Below, piece by piece: positions 6,854 through 12,021 of a stretch of DNA of 16,024 nt. Each line of letters starts with the position of its first letter. Position 1 is the stretch's first letter. The stretch is from Chloroflexota bacterium. GTDB lineage: Bacteria > Chloroflexota > Dehalococcoidia > Lucifugimonadales > Lucifugimonadaceae. Made by a program: the position numbers and the translations under genes. The stretch lies in assembly GCA_030831265.1 (NCBI GenBank), contig JAURLM010000165.1, positions 1-16,024 on the forward strand. Direction: 5' to 3'. Under the pieces are notes generated by a model, which ran no database searches, was not told where the DNA came from, and saw nothing but the letters and a program-made list of their open reading frames with translations.

Positions 6854-7247
6854 GTCCTCGTCGTATGCGTTGCCTTATTTGGTGAATCGCGAGCCAGAGA
6901 GTAACAGCCAGCGTGGCTCCCAGCACGTCCGCAAGCAGGTCTAATCCGCTCAGTGTCCGGCCCGGCACAAATGCCTGGTGAATCTCATCTGACATTCCGT
7001 ACAGAAGACAGAAAATCACCGTATCGCTAAGTACCAGGTTTTTCCGGCGCGGGAGATATGCGCGCAAGACCCCGTGAACGAGTGCTCCCAGCACAAAGAA
7101 CAGGAACATGTGGGCGAAGAAATCAGCACGCGGGATGAAGTCAAAAAAGAGTTGTGTCTTTTCCAACTTTGACGCTGGTTGAGCAGACAGCATGAAGATG
7201 ACCGCAGCCCACGCCAGCGCGCCTGCGGTGACGAGGTTAGTCTTCAT
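6831..7247 (-). CDS. VanZ-like integral membrane protein
   Basis: This is a 138-aa membrane protein of the VanZ family, named after a teicoplanin-resistance accessory protein but widespread and mostly of unknown function. Four hydrophobic segments are visible, at about 5-22, 45-65, 74-90 and 103-123. The family signature lies between segments 3 and 4: YGMSDEIHQAFVPGRTLS followed by GLDLLADVLGA. The C terminus is strongly basic (IRQRIRRGRDGDAKK), which fits a cytoplasmic tail. The start is ATG 7247, with GAGG about seven bases upstream. It lies 50 bp downstream of the rhamnose mutarotase-like gene on the same strand and overlaps the 111-aa gene. Antibiotic resistance should not be inferred from the name. 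Confidence 0.92.
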   Translation of the reverse strand: MKTNLVTAGALAWAAVIFMLSAQPASKLEKTQLFFDFIPRADFFAHMFLFFVLGALVHGVLRAYLPRRKNLVLSDTVIFCLLYGMSDEIHQAFVPGRTLSGLDLLADVLGATLAVTLWLAIHQIRQRIRRGRDGDAKK

Positions 7248-7297
7248 GTGCCAGCCTCAACCCTGCTACAACCTTCATGCCTGGCCTTCTTGCCCGA

Positions 7298-7639
7298 CTA
7301 GAACCACTCCGAGTCGAATACCAGCTTGCCGGGGGTCCACCAGTCGTCAGGTGCGGCTTCTGGAACCTTCTGCTGGAATGTTGACATAAGGTCGTTCCAT
7401 TCTTTTGCTCGCGGGGCTCGTTCTGTATAGCCCTGGAAGTCACGCTCCGGCTCGAAATCGTCCGGTGCTGTGTAGTACATGAACAGGTGCGTGCCGATGC
7501 GGAAGATCTCCATCCGCTGAATGCCGATGCCTTTCAGTGATTCGATAACTTCCGGCCACACGTTGCGGTGATACTCCTCGTATTTGGCGATGATATCGGG
7601 GTCGTCTTTCAGGTCCAGCACCTGTGCAAAACTTTTCAT
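7298..7639 (-). CDS. L-rhamnose mutarotase family protein (copy 1)
   Basis: This small ferredoxin-like-fold protein belongs to the RhaM/YiiL family, which interconverts the anomers of L-rhamnose (known for E. coli RhaM). The hallmark is KYEEYHRNVWPEVIESL, with a histidine at residue 24 matching the catalytic His22 of E. coli, followed by IQRMEIFRIGTHLFMYY. The C terminus is tryptophan-rich (DDWW...DSEWF). I chose ATG 7639 (114 aa) because AGGAGA sits about ten bases upstream; a longer frame from 7678 has no such support. No rhamnose kinase, isomerase, aldolase or transporter is nearby, so the real substrate could be another sugar. A second member of the family lies at 9127-9450. Confidence 0.88.
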   Translation of the reverse strand: MKSFAQVLDLKDDPDIIAKYEEYHRNVWPEVIESLKGIGIQRMEIFRIGTHLFMYYTAPDDFEPERDFQGYTERAPRAKEWNDLMSTFQQKVPEAAPDDWWTPGKLVFDSEWF

Positions 7640-7831
7640 CTCGTAAACATCTCCTGTGGCACATATGGTGCGCAGCATTGAAGTTCATGCGTCCGCGCGC
7701 CTGCCAAGTGTACGGTGCACCAGCTTTTCACGCCCGCAAACACGCGGGAAGTCCTGGCACTGCACGCCCGTGTCAGTTCCTTCGCTGCATCCAGCGTTTC
7801 GGAAGCAACTCAGTGATAGAGCCGTGAGAAG

Positions 7832-8056
7832 GTGGCACTCCAACGTGAAGTTATTGTGAAATACGTCACATTGACCGTGGATGAGCGACTCAATGGGTTA
7901 ATACTGGCGGGCAAAGGTGATACCGTCGAGGCCACAGGAATGGCCAAATACATGCTCTGGCATCAGCCTTGCCGAACGGTAAACGGAGAAAAAATGACGA
8001 TTACTATGAGCACTGGTACACGGACTTTTAGCACCTCTTCCTGCGCACCGACGTGA
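7832..8056 (+). CDS. Small ORF, possibly the broken N-terminal part of the next gene
   Basis: A GTG-started frame of 74 aa ends in a GTGA overlap with the 311-aa gene, the same arrangement used by two other gene pairs here. I recognise no domain. Up to about 7993 the frame looks coding (YVTLTVDERLNGLILAG). Beyond the A6 run at 7989-7994 its third codon positions lose their G/C bias, while the frame of the downstream gene reads NDDYYEHWYTDF, then TAG (8029-8031), then HLFLRTD into the 311-aa frame. So this may be the front of a longer gene interrupted by a -1 shift and an amber stop. It may equally be a spurious ORF. There is no good Shine-Dalgarno. Confidence 0.35.
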   Translation: MALQREVIVKYVTLTVDERLNGLILAGKGDTVEATGMAKYMLWHQPCRTVNGEKMTITMSTGTRTFSTSSCAPT

Positions 8057-8988
8057 GTACGAAATGGCCGGAAGTAGAGGATTCGTATTCAAACGCGTTC
8101 GGGCTACGCGTGGAACCAGGGCGCAATTACAACTGGTATCTGACCAACCAGGAAAAGCGGCCACTGGAACCGGTTAAAGCGCTCATCCATGCCAACCAGA
8201 AAGCCTCCATTTCAAACGTGGTCGCCGGCCATTACTGGAGCCGCAAATCTGCGGATGTTCTTTCATACACATCTCTCCGAATCAGTTTGGCTACTGCTCG
8301 TAGCCTGCGCAAAATAGGCTTCGAGCGACCCGCAGGAGCGCTGAACGCCGAGATCGGAAAACTCATTCAGATGGGACTGAGCCGAGCCTCCGTCAAGGAG
8401 CTTCTGGCTATGGCGTGCCTGCCGCCACGTGGAGTTGCTGTTCCCTGGCTCTCCATTGGGGAGTGTATCCACATGGTCATGCCTGAGCAGGTCATGAGGA
8501 TGCCCTACATATCGGTAGCCGCTTTGATGCCGGAACACGCAACGCTACGGTTCCTACAACGCAACGGGATCAGCAGCATCGCCCGGTTACTACTTTCTCA
8601 GCCGTTGCATCTGATAAGCCTCCGTGGTGTTGGGCCAACCATGTTCTGCAAGATCATAGGTTTGCTAACGTCCAGCGTGCCAGGTACATCCACGCTGTCC
8701 GGCCAGGTGGGTTACAAGGAGATACCAGACGAACCACTCTCTTCATGGTTTCAGATAAACCGGGTGAGACTGTCTCGCTCTCTGGAATCTTCCGCTGCCC
8801 TGTCGCTGCTGGAGGGCGCTGAAGACCAGCATGCCCTGGGTTTGCAGCTTAACCAGGTCAGCCTGCTTAACCTTAGCGAGTCTACGATAGCCCGCCACGG
8901 TGTCAGCGCATCAGGCTACATGCGTGCGCTGGGGATACTTACCGGGGCCTTGCCGACACCCATAAACAGCAACGCTGCAATTGCCTAG
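8053..8988 (+). CDS. Unknown protein with repeated RpoA-CTD-like helix-hairpin-helix units
   Basis: This 311-aa protein has no family I can name with confidence. Residues 1-73 are mixed (SNAFGLRVEPGRNYNWYL). Residues 74-120 read SLRISLATARSLRKIGFERP ... LIQMGLSRASVKELLAM. Residues 152-206 contain LRFLQRNGISSIARLLL and LISLRGVGPTMFCKIIGLL. Both follow the layout of the C-terminal domain of RNA polymerase alpha: L-x-R-x-G-I-x-T-I-x-x-L-L, then L-x-x-L-(R/N)-G-(L/V)-G, then a closing helix. A weaker third unit may span 236-300. Such HhH units usually bind DNA or protein. There is no enzyme motif, signal peptide or membrane segment. It starts at GTG 8053 without a clear Shine-Dalgarno, overlaps the 74-aa ORF by four bases, and may extend upstream through an amber codon. 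It lies between two rhamnose mutarotase-like genes. Confidence 0.8.
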   Translation: MSTKWPEVEDSYSNAFGLRVEPGRNYNWYLTNQEKRPLEPVKALIHANQKASISNVVAGHYWSRKSADVLSYTSLRISLATARSLRKIGFERPAGALNAEIGKLIQMGLSRASVKELLAMACLPPRGVAVPWLSIGECIHMVMPEQVMRMPYISVAALMPEHATLRFLQRNGISSIARLLLSQPLHLISLRGVGPTMFCKIIGLLTSSVPGTSTLSGQVGYKEIPDEPLSSWFQINRVRLSRSLESSAALSLLEGAEDQHALGLQLNQVSLLNLSESTIARHGVSASGYMRALGILTGALPTPINSNAAIA

Positions 8989-8997
8989 GCTTTGCAG
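8975..8997 (+). terminator. Hairpin at the end of the 311-aa gene, no T-tract
   Basis: CTGCAA (8975-8980) pairs with TTGCAG (8992-8997), and GCC/GGC of the palindrome GCCTAGGC can pair inside it; the TAG stop lies in the loop. No run of T follows, so this is not a classic intrinsic terminator. Confidence 0.25.
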
Positions 8998-9018
8998 TAT
9001 CACATCGCCCCGCCAGTA

Positions 9019-9042
9019 ATTTTGAGCCAGCCATTTTGAGCC
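9019..9042 (+). repeat. Two 10-bp direct repeats ATTTTGAGCC upstream of mutarotase copy 2
   Basis: ATTTTGAGCC occurs at 9019-9028 and 9033-9042, 14 bases start to start. The pair lies 40-63 bp upstream of a putative -10 element at 9082. It could be a tandem regulator-binding site, or simply a short duplication. Confidence 0.4.
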
Positions 9043-9081
9043 GGTGCCCGGTGACCTTGCTCGGAATACAGTTCAATCCCA

Positions 9082-9087
9082 TACACT
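9082..9087 (+). promoter_or_regulatory. Putative -10 element (TACACT) for mutarotase copy 2
   Basis: TACACT lies 45 bp before the ATG at 9127, giving a leader of about 33 bases that contains the GGGAGA ribosome binding site. TTGCTC (9057-9062) could be a -35 with a long 19-base spacer. The context ATACACTG recurs at 11783-11790 upstream of the 54-aa gene. Confidence 0.3.
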
Positions 9088-9126
9088 GCGCACGCACACT
9101 GGGTTTTCAGCAACGGGAGATAGAAG

Positions 9127-9450
9127 ATGAAGCGCGTAGGATTCCAGATGAAGGTTCGGCAGGACGTGATTCCCGAGTACAAGGAATGGCACCGCAAGGT
9201 ATGGCCTGAGATGCTCGACGCGCTGCGGCGGCACGGCTGGGGCAACTACTCGTTGTTCATGCGCAAGGACGGCCTGACGTTTGGCTACGTCGAAGTTGAA
9301 TACTCGTTCGCTGCGTCACTTGAAGGTATGGCCGGGGAGCCGATTAACGCTAAGTGGCAGGAACTGATGGCACCGTACTTCGAGATTCCCGAAGGCTCGT
9401 TCGCAGATCAGAACATGATCGAGCTCGAAGAGGTTTTTCACACCGACTGA
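9127..9450 (+). CDS. L-rhamnose mutarotase family protein (copy 2)
   Basis: This 107-aa protein is of the same family as the one at 7298-7639. Its core reads IPEYKEWHRKVWPEMLDAL, with the expected histidine at residue 22 and the conserved VWPE, followed by YSLFMRKDGLTFGYVEVE. GGGAGA lies about seven bases upstream of ATG 9127, which fixes the start. It differs substantially from copy 1 outside the HRxVWPE block, so it is a diverged paralogue rather than a recent duplicate. It is transcribed alone after a 138-bp gap holding direct repeats and a putative promoter. No sugar catabolic genes are adjacent. Confidence 0.9.
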   Translation: MKRVGFQMKVRQDVIPEYKEWHRKVWPEMLDALRRHGWGNYSLFMRKDGLTFGYVEVEYSFAASLEGMAGEPINAKWQELMAPYFEIPEGSFADQNMIELEEVFHTD

Positions 9451-9455
9451 ACGCA

Positions 9456-9471
9456 GCCGGGGCAGCCCGGT
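9456..9471. terminator. Hairpin between convergent genes
   Basis: CCGGG-GCAG-CCCGG (9457-9470), extended by a G-T pair, forms a tight GC stem in the 44-bp gap between mutarotase copy 2 and the convergent lipoprotein gene. It is well placed for a bidirectional terminator but has no T-tract on either side. Confidence 0.4.
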
Positions 9472-9494
9472 ATGTGGGGTTCACGCAGAATGCG

Positions 9495-10280
9495 CTAATT
9501 GTTGCAGTTGCCGCCGGCGTTCTTATTCACCACACTCGTTGCAAACAGGTCGCCATCTGCTGATGCGATATCGGCATAGTCCAGTTCCCACATTAGTGTG
9601 CCGCCATCGATACTGCTTGCGTTCGACTCGCTAATCACGCCAGGCATGTTTACGGTCCTGCGCAGAGTGATGAAGTCCTGCAAAGTGGCGTTCATGATGT
9701 CTTCGAAGCTGTCATCGTCGATCATCCCCTGTCCCAGTGGATCGGGAGTCGGCGTGACATCGGGACTGCCTGTTGCGCCAGTACCTGCTGTAGAACTGGC
9801 GAGTGCTACTGACATGCTGGCACGATACGTGATTTCATCTTCCGTTTCGGTGATTTCCAGCAGCGGAACCATTGAGCCTGTTGCGCCACCTTCTGTAAGA
9901 ACATCAGCCGCAGCCTGGAACTTTTCCAGCGCATCCTTAGCTTTGAACGACTGGCTCAAGCGAAGATTAACCGCGTCTGCGCCATCGACCTGAACGACTG
10001 ACATTTCGAGATTCCATCCGGCCTCGCGGATCACCTCAAGTTCGGCAGCATTCAGCTCGTCTCCAAGGTCTATCTCGCCATCTGTAATGAACAACTCGGC
10101 GATGGGACCTGCAATCACGTACTCGAACTCTTCCGTAATCTCCTGGTTGTTGCGGATATCCGTTCGCACATCGACAGTGATCGAGCCGCAAGCCACAACA
10201 AGCAGCAACAGGCCGATGATTGAGAACGGAGTTAGTCGAACAGGAAAACGGTGGATTATCGTTTGCATCAACGCCGCCAT
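9495..10280 (-). CDS. Lipoprotein, possibly LppM/DUF3153-like
   Basis: This 261-aa exported protein has a short basic start, a hydrophobic core (FSIIGLLLLVVAC) and a lipobox VVAC, with the lipidated cysteine at residue 31. The mature part begins GSITVDVRTDIRNNQEITEE, and the C-terminal part includes GTLMWELDYADI. A threonine/proline-rich acidic stretch (about 165-190, SPDVTPTPDPLGQG) separates two beta-rich halves. The pattern of a simple lipoprotein with a strand such as VDVRTDIRNN recalls the LppM/DUF3153 group, but I hold that loosely. The start at ATG 10280 could be replaced by ATG 10268 without affecting the lipobox. It lies 42 bp downstream of the PLP enzyme gene on the same strand, so the two may be co-transcribed. 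Function unknown. Confidence 0.82.
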   Translation of the reverse strand: MAALMQTIIHRFPVRLTPFSIIGLLLLVVACGSITVDVRTDIRNNQEITEEFEYVIAGPIAELFITDGEIDLGDELNAAELEVIREAGWNLEMSVVQVDGADAVNLRLSQSFKAKDALEKFQAAADVLTEGGATGSMVPLLEITETEDEITYRASMSVALASSTAGTGATGSPDVTPTPDPLGQGMIDDDSFEDIMNATLQDFITLRRTVNMPGVISESNASSIDGGTLMWELDYADIASADGDLFATSVVNKNAGGNCNN

Positions 10281-10322
10281 AAGTTCAGTTAGTCGGAAAC
10301 GTACGGCGTATAGCAGCTGGTG

Positions 10323-11360
10323 TTAGCCGTTCCATGAAGCCAGTTGTTCAGCAAACGTGAACACCGCCGGTAGTCCGCCCGTGTGCAGGAAGATGACGCT
10401 TTCATCCTTGCTCTGATTGCCCTGCCGTACCTGGTCAATCAAGGCCGCCATCACGGTTCCAGTGTAGTTAGGGTCACAGATTATTGCGTCGGTTCGCGCT
10501 GCAAGATGAATCGCTTCTGCAACCTCTGGAGTCATGATGCCGTAGCCTTCACCCACGTACTGCGTCAGCACAGGCATGTCGGCCTCTGTGTAGGTCACCG
10601 GCAAATCCAGCAGTTCCTTGATGTCATTCCCGTGCTGAAAAATGTATTCGTCTAGCGGCGGATCATAAGTCACCTGCACACCGGTGAATTTCCAGTCCAG
10701 CCCAAGGTTGCGAGCGGCGAGAATCAGGCCGCACAGTGAACGTCCGGCAACACCGTAGATATGAACGTTCTGGAGACCAATCTCTTCGATCTGGTCGAGC
10801 AGTTCCAACCCGGCCTCCACGAAGCCCACCATCCCAACGATGCGCGGGAACAGGTGATCCTGCAGCAAGTATGGCTTCGCGCCTTCGGCTTCTAGTTGTT
10901 CTTTGAGCTTCGTGGCGTATTCCTGCGCGTTCTCAGACTGGAACTGGTCAAGGAGGTGAAGCTCTGCGCCAAGCAGTTTGTCGATCAGCAGGTTGCCCTG
11001 CACTTTGCGGTGTGCCGCGTTCTTGAGCACAAGGATGTATCGCAAGCCGCACTTGTTAGAAGCAGCTGCGGTCATGCGTGCGTTGTTGGAGTGGTAGTCC
11101 ATGATGTTGATCACGGTGTCGTAACCTTCGTCACGGATGTGAGGCATCTCGAACTCATAGTGCCGAGCCTTGTTGCCGCCGTAGGCAAGTCCGGTCATGT
11201 CCTCACGCTTGACCAGGATGCGCGGCCCGCCAAGTTCAGCGGTCAACCGTGGCATCTCTTCCAGTGGAGTGGGCAGGTGAGCGAGGCGCATACGGGGCAG
11301 CTTTCCAATCTTTGCCCGAAGCTGCGAGCGAGTGAGATGTGCTTTGGAAGTGGTAGTCAT
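10323..11360 (-). CDS. PLP enzyme, D-cysteine desulfhydrase/ACC deaminase family
   Basis: This 345-aa fold-type II PLP enzyme has the family's full length. Family motifs are clear: LPTPLEEMPRLTAELGGPRI, KREDMTGLAYGGNKARHYEF with the Schiff-base lysine at K64, HSNNARMTAAASNKCGL (the SN pair that contacts PLP and substrate), a phosphate-binding loop at GVAGRSLCG, and the C-terminal HTGGLPAVF. Known members open ACC to 2-oxobutyrate and ammonia, or cleave D-cysteine to pyruvate, sulfide and ammonia. Several usually conserved positions differ (KARHYEF for K-x-RKLEF; GVAGRSL for the usual GSGGTHA-like loop), so the substrate may be another amino acid. ATG 11360 is preceded by only a weak GGCAG. 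An 8-bp inverted repeat lies 62-102 bp upstream of the start. Confidence 0.88.
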   Translation of the reverse strand: MTTTSKAHLTRSQLRAKIGKLPRMRLAHLPTPLEEMPRLTAELGGPRILVKREDMTGLAYGGNKARHYEFEMPHIRDEGYDTVINIMDYHSNNARMTAAASNKCGLRYILVLKNAAHRKVQGNLLIDKLLGAELHLLDQFQSENAQEYATKLKEQLEAEGAKPYLLQDHLFPRIVGMVGFVEAGLELLDQIEEIGLQNVHIYGVAGRSLCGLILAARNLGLDWKFTGVQVTYDPPLDEYIFQHGNDIKELLDLPVTYTEADMPVLTQYVGEGYGIMTPEVAEAIHLAARTDAIICDPNYTGTVMAALIDQVRQGNQSKDESVIFLHTGGLPAVFTFAEQLASWNG

Positions 11361-11421
11361 GTGCGCTGCCCTGTAGGTTTTTTGGAGCGATACTCGAGTT
11401 TACTGGTGATGCTGGTACAGG

Positions 11422-11462
11422 CCGTTCAGTAATGGTTCTGTTTGCCCGGCTTGCCTGAACGG
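11422..11462. repeat. 8-bp perfect inverted repeat upstream of the PLP enzyme
   Basis: CCGTTCAG (11422-11429) and CTGAACGG (11455-11462) are perfect complements separated by 25 bases. The spot is 62-102 bp upstream of the PLP enzyme start, so it could be a regulator operator or a leader hairpin. Confidence 0.4.
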
Positions 11463-11544
11463 ACCGCACTGCCTGCCGCCACATGATACTCGCTGTCAGC
11501 CATCTCCCGTAGAGACACCGCTCGCCACGGCTAGTGTTTGCCCA

Positions 11545-11578
11545 CCTGGCGCACGTATCCTGTGCGTGCTTCACCAGG
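11545..11578. repeat. Nested stem-loop, 10 base pairs with a bulge
   Basis: CCTGG-CGCAC (11545-11554) can pair with GTGCG (11562-11566) and CCAGG (11574-11578). The hairpin loop is GTATCCT, with a one-sided 7-base bulge. It is the most stable-looking structure in the gap. Whether it is transcribed, and from which strand, is not shown. Confidence 0.35.
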
Positions 11579-11687
11579 ATTTCCGTAGCAGCGCTGTTTG
11601 CTGCGACCGGGCTGAGCCTCGGCCATTCGTCCTGTTGGGTACATCCTGTTGTCTGCTGAGAAAACTTGTCACCTGGGACACGTCACA

Positions 11688-11746
11688 GGGTGCGGTAACC
11701 AGCACCCTTACGAAAGCAAATCGTGCCTCTGTCATGCCGAACAGGC
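11688..11746 (+). ncRNA. Three adjacent stem-loops, candidate structured leader or small RNA
   Basis: Three hairpins follow each other: GGGTGC/GCACCC (11688-11707, loop GGTAACCA), ACGA/TCGT (11710-11724), and GCC..TGT/ACAGGC (11725-11746, two-base bulge). They lie 87-145 bp upstream of the 54-aa gene. No known riboswitch or RNA family was recognised, and a chance origin is possible. Confidence 0.2.
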
Positions 11747-11783
11747 GGTTGCATGTGTAAAAAATGATTTCCAGGCCGTGGGA

Positions 11784-11789
11784 TACACT
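11784..11789 (+). promoter_or_regulatory. Putative -10 element (TACACT) for the 54-aa gene
   Basis: TACACT lies 49 bp before ATG 11833, which would give a leader of about 37 bases carrying GGAGG. It shares the octamer ATACACTG with the region upstream of mutarotase copy 2. No -35 match is present. Confidence 0.25.
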
Positions 11790-11832
11790 GGAGTCAGGCT
11801 GATTACAGGGACAATCTGTACTGGAGGCGATA

Positions 11833-11997
11833 ATGGCTCCGCTTGACCCAATGAATCTTTACGATCCGCGGCACACTACCGGCATCACCCCGCTGCACGG
11901 CAAGCCAAAAAACGGAACCTCGCTAAAGGGCCTTTTTATCAGGCTAGTCATCCTGCTGATACTACTTGCAGTCGCCATCTGGCTGATTCTGGGGTAA
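11833..11997 (+). CDS. 54-aa single-pass membrane miniprotein
   Basis: ATG 11833 is preceded by GGAGG (11823-11827) at ideal spacing, and the frame runs 54 codons to TAA at 11995-11997. Residues 1-32 are polar with several prolines (MAPLDPMNLYDPRHTTGITP, then LHGKPKNGTSLK). Residues 34-53 form one long hydrophobic helix (LFIRLVILLILLAVAIWLIL) ending at the C terminus. The layout is a cytoplasmic or periplasmic tail plus a C-terminal membrane anchor. The basic residues before the helix favour the N terminus inside the cell. I recognise no family. It is convergent with the DUF1501 gene, 24 bp away. Confidence 0.7.
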   Translation: MAPLDPMNLYDPRHTTGITPLHGKPKNGTSLKGLFIRLVILLILLAVAIWLILG

Positions 11998-12021
11998 CCA
12001 CCGCCCCCGCACCACGCGCTA

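Larger units (their letters stand above)
11361..11832. other. Intergenic gap of 472 bp, hairpin-rich, no convincing gene
   Basis: No frame here has a ribosome binding site, codon bias or recognisable domain. The gap separates a minus-strand PLP enzyme from a plus-strand 54-aa gene, so it should hold two divergent promoters. It contains several potential stem-loops (listed separately at 11422, 11545 and 11688). I checked by eye for tRNA, 6S, RNase P and cobalamin-riboswitch signatures and saw none. Confidence 0.6.

Noticed and set aside
6831..7247. Glycopeptide resistance from the VanZ-like gene
   Set aside because: No other van genes are present and VanZ-like proteins are common in organisms without such resistance.
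7298..7678. Longer start for mutarotase copy 1 at 7678
   Set aside because: The additional residues (MLRTICATGDVYE) are not like the family N terminus and AGGAGA lies inside them, ahead of ATG 7639.
7728..7753. CCCGC/GCGGG hairpin as a terminator in 7640-7831
   Set aside because: It lies between divergent genes, where no terminator is expected, and no T-tract follows.
10896..11432. 178-codon plus-strand frame over the PLP enzyme start
   Set aside because: Antisense to conserved motifs (GGNK, HSNNAR) of the enzyme and without a start signal.
11688..11746. tRNA or cobalamin riboswitch in the gap
   Set aside because: No T-loop GTTCGAATCC-like sequence, no acceptor stem, and no conserved B12-box; only short stems remain.
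11566..11760. 64-codon ORF in the large intergenic gap
   Set aside because: Cysteine/arginine-rich composition, no ribosome binding site and no codon bias; the hairpins overlapping it look more like non-coding sequence.
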